Shown in pieces: positions 55,111 to 63,700 of a stretch of 64,000 nt of DNA. The DNA comes from MWDV01 sp002070715 (GTDB lineage Bacteria > Verrucomicrobiota > Verrucomicrobiia > Limisphaerales > MWDV01): contig DAONTI010000010.1 of NCBI GenBank assembly GCA_035411585.1, forward strand, positions 1-64,000. Reading direction: 5' to 3'. Position numbers and translations under genes: made by a program. The notes under the pieces are model-generated. The model did no database searches, had not been told where the DNA came from, and saw nothing but the letters and a program-made list of their open reading frames with translations. The first letter of the stretch is position 1; each line of letters begins with the position of its first letter.

Positions 55111-57141
55111 TTATTCCTGAAGCCGGAAGAATCGTGCGGCACCGGTGACGGGAAGCGAAACGACTTTTCGTTCCCCCACTACGACCGGCGTTTCCGCGAC
55201 TGGCTGCCACTCCGGTGTGTTGAGATCCGCCGTGGCCTTGAGTTGCCCCGCCGCGCTTGCCGGCCAGGAGATTTCGAGATTGCCCTCTTTCAAGGTGGCT
55301 TCCAAAGCAACGGCCGGGACGTAGGGCGCGGCGGTGATCGTAACCATGTCCATCCACATGGTCCCACTGGAGCCGCCATAGCTATAATCCGAATCCCGGG
55401 CCACGTAGGCATCCACCCCCGCTCCGGTGGCGGTCCTCTCAAATTCGCTCACTATCCGGAAGCCAAAGTTGGGATTGTTATCCACTCCCGGTAAACCGGC
55501 AAAATCGGCGGAAAACAGCAACCACCCATCCCAGGCATTCGAGCACACCACGTGATCCGTCCAAACGCTTCCGTTGGTCGTGTATTGAATCCGCCAAAAC
55601 CGGCTGGCGGATACGTTGTTGTTATGTTCCCAGATCACCACGGGCTGTTGATAACCCACGGTGCTAAACTGGTATTGCACGCCGCTGGTTTTGTTGTCGG
55701 CGTCCACGGCGGGATAATTACCGGTGCGCAGCGCGCTTTGGTCGGCCTTGTTTGGATCCGAATTGGCGCTGGCTTGGAACCGGTAAGTGGTGCTGCTGCC
55801 AATAATTTGGGCTTCGCCGGTGCCGATGCTGGGGAACAGGGTGCCAGTGCTTCCATCATTGTCCGGTACGGGACTGTTAAAATCCCAGAAGGCGGCGATT
55901 TCGGAACGCTCCGCCCGGATCATGAACGTGGTTTCGCTCTCCAGTTCGCCATCACTCGCCACCACGGCCAGCCGGCCAATGCCCCCGCTGGTGGGGGTCA
56001 AATGCAAAGTTCGGTTCGCGCCGGTCCCCGTGAAGGTGGCGTCAAAGGTGAGAAAATTCGGCTGGACCGGCCGTACGCTGACCGAGATTCCTTCGGGGGC
56101 GGATTCGAGATCGCCGACCGTGAAGTTGAGGTCTGCCGTCGCGCCCGGGGGGAGGGTTTGGTCGGCGAAGGCGGAGATGGTCGGCGGGGTGTTGAGCGGC
56201 AGGATGTTCACGAGAAACATGCGCTCGGTGTAGCGACCGCCACCGTCGGTGACCCGCACGATAATGCGCGACGTCCCAAGGGCCCCGGTGGGTACCACAG
56301 TCACGGTGCGGCTGCTCCCGCTGCCGCCAAACGTGAGATCCTGGATGAGATTCGGATTGGAAAATTCCCCGGATACGTACAAATCCCCCGCGGGTGTTTC
56401 CGCATCGCCCACGGTGAACGAAATCGGCGGCAGCGAACTGCCGGCGCGCACGATTTGGTCGGGAATCGGTGAGATGCTGGGCCGGGTGTTGGCTGGATTC
56501 ACGGGGTTGCCACTGACCGTGACCATGTCACTCCAGAACGTGCCGGCGGTGGCGTAATTGGCCGTGATGCCGACGTAGCGCTGGTTATCCCCCTCGCCGA
56601 TGGCGGTGGCTTCAAATTCCGCCACGATCCGCACGCTAAAGTTGGGATTGTTGTCGGCCTCCGGCAAGCCGGCCAGGTCCACCGTGTGAAAATACCAGAC
56701 GCTGGGGGTTAGATTAGTCAGGACAATGTAATCGGCCCAGGCGCTGCCATCCGCCGTGTACTGGATGCGCAAATACCGGCTCGGGGTCGAGTTGTTGTTG
56801 TGCTCCCAGCTCAAGGAAATGTCTTCATAGCCCGCCGTGCTGAACTGCAACTCCAGTCCGCTGGTCTTGTTGTGCTCGGTGGCGGGCGGGAACGAACTGA
56901 TGCGCAGACAACTGTTGTCGAAGATCCACGGATCGGAACTGGTGCTGTTTTGGAACCGGTAGGCAATGGTGGGACCAATGACGTTGGCCATGCCGGTGCC
57001 GATCTTGGGCTGGAGCGTCCCGGTGGCGCCGTCGTTGTCCGGCTCGCCCTGGGTGTTGTAATCCCAAAAGGCCACTGTATCCGCCCGCAAAGCGCCGGCG
57101 GTGAGGATGAGGATCGCGAGGAAGTGCAATGCAATTTTCAT
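55111..57141 (-). CDS. Secreted beta-sandwich / Ig-like protein with a duplicated domain
   Basis: 676 aa with signal peptide ALHFLAILILTAGALRADT. A domain of about 190 residues occurs twice: residues 22-205 (VAFWDYNTQGEPDNDGATGTL..SWEHNNNSTPSRYLRIQYTADGSAW) and about 405-605 (AAFWDFNSPVPDNDGSTGTL..IWEHNNNVSASRFWRIQYTTNGSVW). Two cadherin/Ig-like domains sit between them (ISPIPDQIVRAGSSLPPISFTVGDAE and ISAFADQTLPPGATADLNFTVGDLE). The C-terminal LKEGNLEISWPASAAG..RFFRLQE strand resembles that of other exoproteins here. Probably a surface or secreted binding protein. Confidence 0.78.
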   Translation of the reverse strand: MKIALHFLAILILTAGALRADTVAFWDYNTQGEPDNDGATGTLQPKIGTGMANVIGPTIAYRFQNSTSSDPWIFDNSCLRISSFPPATEHNKTSGLELQFSTAGYEDISLSWEHNNNSTPSRYLRIQYTADGSAWADYIVLTNLTPSVWYFHTVDLAGLPEADNNPNFSVRIVAEFEATAIGEGDNQRYVGITANYATAGTFWSDMVTVSGNPVNPANTRPSISPIPDQIVRAGSSLPPISFTVGDAETPAGDLYVSGEFSNPNLIQDLTFGGSGSSRTVTVVPTGALGTSRIIVRVTDGGGRYTERMFLVNILPLNTPPTISAFADQTLPPGATADLNFTVGDLESAPEGISVSVRPVQPNFLTFDATFTGTGANRTLHLTPTSGGIGRLAVVASDGELESETTFMIRAERSEIAAFWDFNSPVPDNDGSTGTLFPSIGTGEAQIIGSSTTYRFQASANSDPNKADQSALRTGNYPAVDADNKTSGVQYQFSTVGYQQPVVIWEHNNNVSASRFWRIQYTTNGSVWTDHVVCSNAWDGWLLFSADFAGLPGVDNNPNFGFRIVSEFERTATGAGVDAYVARDSDYSYGGSSGTMWMDMVTITAAPYVPAVALEATLKEGNLEISWPASAAGQLKATADLNTPEWQPVAETPVVVGERKVVSLPVTGAARFFRLQE

Positions 57142-57180
57142 TTGATTTTGGAGGGTTTTAGCGCATTGAAGGCTCGGGGT

Positions 57181-57939
57181 TTAAGGCGCGACGTCGAGCC
57201 CAAATTTGAACACGTTATTCCATCGTTTTTGGGCCACCCATTCGGCGTGTCCGTCGCAAAAATTCATGTTCGCCCCGGCCGCGCCGTGGTTGTCTTCCGG
57301 CGAATCCGGGTAGTCGTTCAAATCCGTCGGTCCGTTGGCATCATCCCCGTCCAACATCAATAAGATTCCCGCGGGGCCGGGCTTTTCTCCGATCCGCGGC
57401 GTGTAGTGGGTGATGACGTAGCCCGCCACCGAGGCTTCGGTTTTCTTAATGCCCCGGATGTTGCCGGAAACCTCGTAGCTGTGTCCTTCGTCCCCGCGTT
57501 TCTTGGCGATGAACACCAAGTGGCGGGGAACCATGGTCAGATCCGGCTTGTACACCAGGTTGCTGGGATTGATGGTATGGCGTGCGCTAGGGCAGATGAA
57601 GCTGCGCACAGTGGACACGTAAGTCGGCCACAGCCAAGTCATATCGTCATCGGTGGAATCCCGATCCGTGGTGGTGCTGTTGACGGGCAAGCGCCAAGTG
57701 GGTGCGGTGTAATGGCCGCGGAAGTCGTGGGCGTACATTTGGCTGCCCAAACCCAGTTGCTTGAGATTATTCAAACAGGACGTGCGGTTCGCCCGCTCCT
57801 TGGCTTTGCCCAGTGCCGGTAAAAGCATGGCTGCCAGGATGGCAATAATGGCGATGACCACCAAGAGCTCGATCAGAGTGAACGCCAAATTCCGCCGCCA
57901 GCCGCCGCTGCGGCCAGGGCCTGTGTGTCGCTGCGCCAT
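57181..57939 (-). CDS. Type II secretion pseudopilin-like protein
   Basis: 252 aa. The class III signal FTLIELLVVIAIIAILAAM starts near residue 20, with Ala (not Gly) before the Phe (NLAFTLIELL), which departs from the usual Gly at -1. LLPALGKAKERANRTSCLNNLKQLGLGSQMYAHDF follows. The globular part has SFICPSARHTI, LLMLDGDDANGP and MNFCDGHAEWV. It is close to the 42776 gene in its first 60 residues and belongs to the same family. It lies between two secreted-protein genes on the same strand. Confidence 0.84.
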   Translation of the reverse strand: MAQRHTGPGRSGGWRRNLAFTLIELLVVIAIIAILAAMLLPALGKAKERANRTSCLNNLKQLGLGSQMYAHDFRGHYTAPTWRLPVNSTTTDRDSTDDDMTWLWPTYVSTVRSFICPSARHTINPSNLVYKPDLTMVPRHLVFIAKKRGDEGHSYEVSGNIRGIKKTEASVAGYVITHYTPRIGEKPGPAGILLMLDGDDANGPTDLNDYPDSPEDNHGAAGANMNFCDGHAEWVAQKRWNNVFKFGLDVAP

Positions 57940-57966
57940 TGGGGAAAGCCGGATGAAAATGACCTG

Positions 57967-58899
57967 CTATTGGCTCCGTTGCCGCCGCCACCAGAGTAAT
58001 CCGCCCAGCATCGAAAGCCCGAACAAGAAACCGGACGCCGGCTCGGGTACCGGAGCAACCGAGGCAAAGGAGGTGCCGATCCGGATTTCATCAAAATCGG
58101 TGGAGTACCGCCCCCTGACGCCCACTTGATCCCAGATCGAGTATTGCATCGTTCCTGAGAAGACCGGAGTGGACAGCGCGCTTTCATCGGTCAGATCGAG
58201 GGGATTCAGCCAGACGGAAACTCCGGTCTGCCCATCCACAGCGTCGGGAAACTCCAGTTTCATCACGAAAAAGGTCTGCAAATCCATCTTGGCGTCGTCG
58301 CCAAAATCCGCCGAAGTCACGGGCGCATTTTGCATTTGAATCCCCCAGTTGCCGGTGGTGTTCGGGGTTACTTTCCCCAGCCAAAGCGGGTTGCTGGTCC
58401 CGCTGTTTTCCAACTCAACAAAGGCGTACCGCGGGCTGGCCGTGGCAATTCCATCGGATTGAGCTAGGAAACTGACCCAAATGGTGCTGCCCAGTTCACC
58501 AATGGGCTCCGACAACAGCCGCTGGTCCCAGGAATTATTGCCGAACGCCGTCCGAATTTGACTGCCTGACGTTTGCAAGGTATGGCCAAATCCATCCGTG
58601 TACACCAGTGGCGCCACCCGACTACCCGCCGGATAATCGTCGGGATAAACCGGAATACCCGCGTTCTTGGACCCCCGTGAAGTCCACGCCCCGGCCCAAC
58701 CGATGCCGCCCGCCAAACCGGCAATGCCTTCGCCCAGCACACTGTCGGAGGCGTACCATTGCACCCGGCCGTAATCGAACGGTTCATACGCGATCAACTC
58801 GGCCGCCGCGCGATCCACCGCCAAGGCCAGGCAGGGCAGGACGGCGAGTAAGAGGCGATACTTGCAGAAGTAATTTGTGTGGATTTTCATGAGTATCAA
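57967..58899 (-). CDS. PEP-CTERM sorted secreted protein
   Basis: 310 aa (ATG 58890 also possible). Signal peptide ending DRAAA. The mature part starts ELIAYEPFDYGRVQWY and is a jelly-roll-like domain to about residue 270 (SVLGEGIAGLAGGIGWAGAWTSRG ... SQIRTAFGNNSWDQR ... VSVWLNPLDL ... GRYSTDFDEIRIGTSF). It ends with VPEPASGFLFG, a hydrophobic helix and WWRRQRSQ: a PEP-CTERM signal for exosortase cleavage. No exosortase gene is in the window. The same domain recurs in the phosphodiester glycosidase at 61118-63097. Confidence 0.88.
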   Translation of the reverse strand: MILMKIHTNYFCKYRLLLAVLPCLALAVDRAAAELIAYEPFDYGRVQWYASDSVLGEGIAGLAGGIGWAGAWTSRGSKNAGIPVYPDDYPAGSRVAPLVYTDGFGHTLQTSGSQIRTAFGNNSWDQRLLSEPIGELGSTIWVSFLAQSDGIATASPRYAFVELENSGTSNPLWLGKVTPNTTGNWGIQMQNAPVTSADFGDDAKMDLQTFFVMKLEFPDAVDGQTGVSVWLNPLDLTDESALSTPVFSGTMQYSIWDQVGVRGRYSTDFDEIRIGTSFASVAPVPEPASGFLFGLSMLGGLLWWRRQRSQ

Positions 58900-59213
58900 C
58901 TGGGTAAATTCATTAAAACCTTGCCCACCCTAAGCGCATAATTTTTCGGCGTCAAGACAGTCAGTTTGAAAATTGAAAAATTTTTCCGAATTGTCACCTG
59001 CCCACCCTCGTCCCATCATTTGGTTGAAATGAGATGTGACCACTCGCCGCATGCCGGCTCTTTTGCTTTTCATCGTTGCCCCACTTCGGTTAACTGCTTG
59101 GAAATTTTGCGCGGGCGCATCGTCGGCAATCCGTGGCGCCGGGGGTACCGGAATCATTGAAGGCGGTCGGCAGTTTCAAAAGCGTTTTGCGGTTTAAGGA
59201 ACTCAAGGATTGT
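58900..59213. other. Divergent upstream region of the PEP-CTERM and phosphodiester-glycosidase genes
   Basis: About 310 bp, A/T richer than neighbours. It should hold promoters in both directions. TGCCCACCCT occurs twice (near 58922 and 58998), which might be an operator pair. No other signal was recognised. Confidence 0.4.
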
Positions 59214-60197
59214 ATGAAGCATTACTCGAAAATTTTCCTAATGACCGGCACTGTCGTGCTGGTCTTGGCCGCGAATGCGGTGGCGGTCGCTGAAACCACG
59301 AAACCGTTCCAGGGCATTACCCTGCGGCATGAAAGACTGACCGAGCCCCGGCAGATTGATGTCCACGTGGTCCGGGTGGATCTCCGGGCGCCGGGAATCC
59401 GGTTCAAGGTCACAGAATCATCACGGCCCGGGGAGAGCCGGCTGACCACGGTGCGGGATTCGCTCGCCAAGGAAAAAGCGCGGGACGCCGCCGCCTGCCT
59501 GGCGGTCAACGGCGCCTTCTTCACCTTCAGCCCCAAGACCGGCATCTACCCGCCCCACTGTTACATTGAGGGGATTGCCGCCAGCGAAGGCGAACTCTAT
59601 TCGGCCTGGGAAGACATCGCCATTCCGTTCCCGGCTTTCAACCTTTCCAAAGACAATGTTCCCTCCATCCTCGACAAGCAGGAGGTGATTCCCAATGACC
59701 GCTACCGCTCCGTGCTCACCGATATGGAGCATCGCCAGACGTGGGAGGTGGCCTTGGGGCTTCTGGGCCGGTATTTGAGCAATTATCCGGAACTCCCCGA
59801 TGACGATATTTCCGGGCACTTTTACAATGCCATCAGTGGATCGCACCGCCTTGTGCGCTCCGGCACCAACACCATGGACATAACTTCCTATCCCAAGAAC
59901 GACGAACCGCATCCCCGGACCGGGATCGGCTACGGCCCCGGGTTTCTCGTCATTGTGGTGGTGGACGGGCGTAATCCCGGCCACAGCCTCGGTGTCACCT
60001 GTCCCGAACTGGCTGATCTTCTGATCAAAGAGGGAGTGGTTGAAGCCGTGAATTGGGACGGGGGCGGCTCCACCACGCTGGCAATTGCCGATCCGATACC
60101 CCGGCTGCTCAATCGCCCCGTCGGCGTCAAAGGCCGGCCCGGCACCGAACGCCCGGTAGGCGCGAGTTTGATCATTTTTGCCAATCCGGGTAATTAA
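59214..60197 (+). CDS. Secreted phosphodiester glycosidase (NAGPA domain)
   Basis: 327 aa from ATG 59214 (MKHYSKIFLMTGTVV); the open frame extends upstream but lacks a signal peptide there. Signal cleavage is likely after AVA. The NAGPA domain has HVVRVDLRAPGIRFKV, LAVNGAFFTFSPKTG, GSHRLVRSGTNT, HPRTGIGYGPGFLVIVVVDGRNPGHS and VEAVNWDGGGSTTLAI, with the DGGGS motif characteristic of the fold. It would remove a sugar phosphodiester cap or a related group outside the cytoplasm. The next gene starts 115 bp downstream. Confidence 0.85.
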   Translation: MKHYSKIFLMTGTVVLVLAANAVAVAETTKPFQGITLRHERLTEPRQIDVHVVRVDLRAPGIRFKVTESSRPGESRLTTVRDSLAKEKARDAAACLAVNGAFFTFSPKTGIYPPHCYIEGIAASEGELYSAWEDIAIPFPAFNLSKDNVPSILDKQEVIPNDRYRSVLTDMEHRQTWEVALGLLGRYLSNYPELPDDDISGHFYNAISGSHRLVRSGTNTMDITSYPKNDEPHPRTGIGYGPGFLVIVVVDGRNPGHSLGVTCPELADLLIKEGVVEAVNWDGGGSTTLAIADPIPRLLNRPVGVKGRPGTERPVGASLIIFANPGN

Positions 60198-60311
60198 GTC
60201 GGACACGAGCCCACCATGACGCGTCAGCACGCATCGCCACCGGCCCGTAGTTTTCGTCGCCCCACCCGCTCTTTGATGGGGCCGTTCACGCGATGGGGAC
60301 CGCGGTTTTGG

Positions 60312-61121
60312 ATGGGTGACATAAAATCAATTTTCCGCGCCGCGTTTCTGCTCGGGGCGGCCCTCATTTTGTCCGGATGCGCATCCCCATCGGCCAAAGT
60401 CGGGCAGGTGCGGGTGTTGTGTTACAACATTCGTCACGGGCGCGGGATGGACGGCCGCATTGATCTGGAGCGCACCGCCCGGGTGATCAAGTCGGTGCAA
60501 CCGGATTTGGTGGCCGTTTTGGAAATTGACCGGGCCACGCGCCGCTCCGCAGGTGTAGATCAAGTGGCGGAGCTCGCGCGGTTGACGGGGATGACATACT
60601 ATTTCGGCAAGTGCCGGGATTATCAGGGCGGCGAGTTTGGGCAGGCGGTGCTTTCGAAATGGCCGTTGACCAATGAAGTGTTGCCCTTGCCGGGGAGCCC
60701 CGAATTCGGCGCCCGGATTTTGCAAATCAACCGTGTGCAGCCGCCTTCTGGAATTCCCGATTTGATGTTCCTGAGCACCCACCTCAGTCACGGCGTCAGT
60801 CCCGCCGATCGCCTCGCCCAAATTGAATTCATCAATCAATGGTTGCAAACCCAGAGTCCGGACGCCCTGGCCATCCTCACCGGCGACTTCAACGCAACCC
60901 CGGAATCGGAGGAATTGCAACGTCTGTTGCCTCACTGGCGGGATGTCGGGGCGGTGAACTCCGCCGCGACGTTCAAGGCTGATCAGCCGAGGATTCGCAT
61001 TGATTACATCTTCGCCCGTCCCGCAAGCCGGTGGCGGATCATCCAGACGTACGTGCTGGACGATGCCGTAACTTCGGATCACCGGCCTGTCTTCGCGGTG
61101 CTGAAAGCGACGGCCCAATGA
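60312..61121 (+). CDS. Endonuclease/exonuclease/phosphatase (EEP) family lipoprotein
   Basis: 269 aa from ATG 60312 (MGDIKSIFRAAFLLGAALILSGC), a lipoprotein signal with Cys in the LSGC box. The EEP fold: VLCYNIRHGRGMDGRIDL (metal-binding Asn), VAVLEIDRATRRS (Glu), LSTHLSH (His), ILTGDFNATPES (catalytic D-x-N) and TSDHRPVFAVL (S-D-H). It hydrolyses phosphodiesters such as phospholipid heads or nucleic acids; the small form without extra domains is common in lipid-directed members. Its stop overlaps the next start (ATGA), indicating coupling. Confidence 0.88.
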   Translation: MGDIKSIFRAAFLLGAALILSGCASPSAKVGQVRVLCYNIRHGRGMDGRIDLERTARVIKSVQPDLVAVLEIDRATRRSAGVDQVAELARLTGMTYYFGKCRDYQGGEFGQAVLSKWPLTNEVLPLPGSPEFGARILQINRVQPPSGIPDLMFLSTHLSHGVSPADRLAQIEFINQWLQTQSPDALAILTGDFNATPESEELQRLLPHWRDVGAVNSAATFKADQPRIRIDYIFARPASRWRIIQTYVLDDAVTSDHRPVFAVLKATAQ

Positions 61122-63097
61122 ATCCCACTTTCAGGTCCGGTCCGATCATCAGGGCCCGGTTCATCTTGTTGTGTTTGGTGCTGGCCGCCATCCCGGGTCT
61201 GGCGCAGTTGCTGATTTATGAAGACTTCAATTACGAGCGCCGGCAGGGGTTTGTCAGCGCCGCCATTCCGGGCGAGGGCATAGATGGATTAAATGGCGGG
61301 GTGGGTTTCGCCGGTCCGTGGACCACCACCGGAAATTACTTTTCCGGCATCCCAGTTGGTCCCGGAGATTACGGTGCGGGGGTCACTTACGGAAATCCGC
61401 TTGGCGCGCGCCTGGCCCCGCTGGCCTACAGTGACGGATTCGGCAACCATCTGGTCACCCGGGGACACCAACTGCGCACGGCCTTCGGCAACCATTCGCG
61501 CGAAGTCCGGCGCCTGGCGTCCCCTGTGGGCGGATGCGGAAACACGCTGTGGATGAGTTTTCTGGCGCAAGCCCACGGGCTGGCCGGCACCTCACGCTAC
61601 GCCTTCGTGGAACTCGCCAACGCCGACGGCAACGCCATCCGTCTCGGCAACGTCACCCCCGTCTCCTCCGGGCAATGGGGAGTGCAGGTGTTGAACAGTG
61701 GCGGTGGTGCGCCATCGGCCGACTTGGGATTGCCCATGGACGTCCCGACCTTGTTCCTGGCCCGGTTGGCATATCCGCCAACGCCTGGCGATCCCGCCCG
61801 GCTCGCGGTTTGGCTCAACCCGCACAATCTGGTTCATGAAAAGGCGCTGCCCGCGCCGATCATTGAATGGGATTTTGCACCGGTCGCCTTTGACCAGTTG
61901 AGCGTGGCTGGGCGTTACTCCACAGATTTCGATGAGTTGCGTCTCGGCACCCGCTTTGACGCAGTGACGCCAACGCAACCCGCGCCGGTCGGCGATGCCT
62001 GCCTGACCACCGAACGCGACGGTCAGAATCTCCGGCTCAGTTGGCCCGAAGCCTACACCGATGGGTTGGTGCCACAGGTCTCCCTCGATTTGCAGGAATG
62101 GCAGCCGCTGCCCTTGCCGCTAGAGCGCACCAACGGCCAATGGCGGCTGACCGTGCCTCTCGATGGCCAGCAGCGGTTTTTCCGATTGCATTATCCCGCG
62201 CCGGGACCGTCGCGACCGCGGCTCGCCACCCTCGAAGCCACCGGCTGGCAGCCGCAGGAGGTCCGCGCCGGACTCGTGTATTACGAACGGCAGTTGACCA
62301 ATTTGTTGGGCAGTCCACAGGTGGTGAACGTGCTGGCGCTCGACCTCGACCACCCCGGCTTGCGTCTCGAACTGACCGCGATGGATGTCTGGGGGCTTTC
62401 CCGCGTTACCGTGCCGGTGCTGGCCGAACATGCCGGCGCGGTCGCGGCTATCAACGGCGGGTTCGGCACCGCCCGCACGTTTTCCGAAGTGGGTTACGGC
62501 ATCATGATTTTTCGCGGGATTGTCTGGCCTTTCGTCAACGATCCCGATTTCCACGAACTCTACGAAGCGCATGGGCGCAATGCCGTGGGAATTGACGCCG
62601 CCGGGGAGTGGCACTTTGCCTCGCGCGGCGCGGAAGGTTGGGAAGTGGGCGCGCGTTGGCCGACGAACTGGCCGGGCATGGTGCAGGCCATGGCGGGCGG
62701 CAGCCAATTGGTGCGGGCCGGTGCGGTCCATCCGTTGGTGGTGCCGGCCACGACGCGCGGGGCGTACCTCTCGCACAGTGGTTTGCATGACTTGACCTTC
62801 AATCGAAATCCGCGTACCGCCATCGGCATCACCAATCATCGGATCGCGGTGCTGGTGACGGTGGCCGGCCGTTTTCCGGGCATTGCGGAGGGCATGACCT
62901 TGCAGGAGATGGCGGAATTGATGTTGTTCATGGGCTGCCGCGACGCCCTCGAACTCGACGGTGGGGGATCCTCCACCATGTGGATCGGCCAGCCGCCTTT
63001 CGACGGAGTGGTGAATTACCCGACTGACAACGGCCAGTTTGATCACGATGGCCTGCGTTCCCTGCGCTTGGCCGTCTTAATCATGGAGACGGATTAA
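61118..63097 (+). CDS. Jelly-roll protein fused to a phosphodiester glycosidase (NAGPA) domain
   Basis: 659 aa from ATG 61118, overlapping the previous stop (ATGA). Signal peptide ILLCLVLAAIPGLAQ. Residues 30-290 repeat the domain of the PEP-CTERM protein at 57967: YEDFNYERRQGFVSAAIPGEGIDGL..GVGFAGPWTTTGNY..LRTAFGNHSREVR..GRYSTDFDELRLGTRF. A short beta-sandwich follows (LRLSWPEAYTDGLVPQVSLDLQEWQPL..FFRLHYP), then the NAGPA part: VVNVLALDLDHPGLRLE, AAINGGFGTARTF, RNPRTAIGITNHRIAVL and ALELDGGGSSTMWI. It is secreted, and coupled to the EEP lipoprotein. Confidence 0.85.
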   Translation: MNPTFRSGPIIRARFILLCLVLAAIPGLAQLLIYEDFNYERRQGFVSAAIPGEGIDGLNGGVGFAGPWTTTGNYFSGIPVGPGDYGAGVTYGNPLGARLAPLAYSDGFGNHLVTRGHQLRTAFGNHSREVRRLASPVGGCGNTLWMSFLAQAHGLAGTSRYAFVELANADGNAIRLGNVTPVSSGQWGVQVLNSGGGAPSADLGLPMDVPTLFLARLAYPPTPGDPARLAVWLNPHNLVHEKALPAPIIEWDFAPVAFDQLSVAGRYSTDFDELRLGTRFDAVTPTQPAPVGDACLTTERDGQNLRLSWPEAYTDGLVPQVSLDLQEWQPLPLPLERTNGQWRLTVPLDGQQRFFRLHYPAPGPSRPRLATLEATGWQPQEVRAGLVYYERQLTNLLGSPQVVNVLALDLDHPGLRLELTAMDVWGLSRVTVPVLAEHAGAVAAINGGFGTARTFSEVGYGIMIFRGIVWPFVNDPDFHELYEAHGRNAVGIDAAGEWHFASRGAEGWEVGARWPTNWPGMVQAMAGGSQLVRAGAVHPLVVPATTRGAYLSHSGLHDLTFNRNPRTAIGITNHRIAVLVTVAGRFPGIAEGMTLQEMAELMLFMGCRDALELDGGGSSTMWIGQPPFDGVVNYPTDNGQFDHDGLRSLRLAVLIMETD

Positions 63098-63259
63098 GGC
63101 TCTTCTTCCCGGCGGAATTTTCGCGGACGAAAACTCGAAGGGTTCCTATCGTTCAACGAATTTGGATTGGCGGCGAGGATGGACGTTGTGATCCGGCGCC
63201 TGGGTCCACCTTACCGATCGCCCCGCAGTTCCCTTGCCGGCTTGCTTTGATCTGGCGGA

Positions 63260-63586
63260 ATGGTTTACTTCGCCGACGTGCCGTCAATTGCTGTTAGACG
63301 CCGCTGTTTCCCGCACGCCCTGGCCGTGTGGTTGCTGGTGGTTTTTGGCGTGATCCTGCTGCACTGGCTTTACGCTCAATCCTGCGGAGAACACGCGCAT
63401 GGCCGGACGCATTATCCCTACTGCGCGCTCTGCCTGCTGGTGCACGGGCACGTCGCCCTGGCGGATTCGTTGCCGCCATTGCCTGTGGTAATCTGGCGGG
63501 TGGATGAGTCTTCACGGGAAATGGGGTGGCCGTTCCGCAGTTGGGGAACCTTGGCCGCGCCGAACCGGGGCCCGCCGGCGGCCTGA
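63260..63586 (+). CDS. Small Cys/His-rich exported or membrane protein (DUF2946-like?)
   Basis: 108 aa. One hydrophobic helix (residues about 19-39, HALAVWLLVVFGVILLHWLYA) is followed by SCGEHAHGRTHYPYCALCLLVHGHVA, with C42, H45, H47, H51, C55, C58, H62, H64: a potential metal site just outside the membrane. This size, topology and Cys/His set recall DUF2946-type proteins linked to metal uptake genes. The next gene (63701) looks like an outer-membrane protein start, which fits a metal-uptake context. The family call is uncertain. Confidence 0.5.
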   Translation: MVYFADVPSIAVRRRCFPHALAVWLLVVFGVILLHWLYAQSCGEHAHGRTHYPYCALCLLVHGHVALADSLPPLPVVIWRVDESSREMGWPFRSWGTLAAPNRGPPAA

Positions 63587-63700
63587 TCTGCTTTCCGTTT
63601 ATCTTGCGTTGGGCCGGACGAATCTCCGGCAGAGTTGGTGATCTGAAAATCCGGGCGCGCTGGAAAGGGCCGCCGGGAAAACAAGTTTGGGATGATTTCT

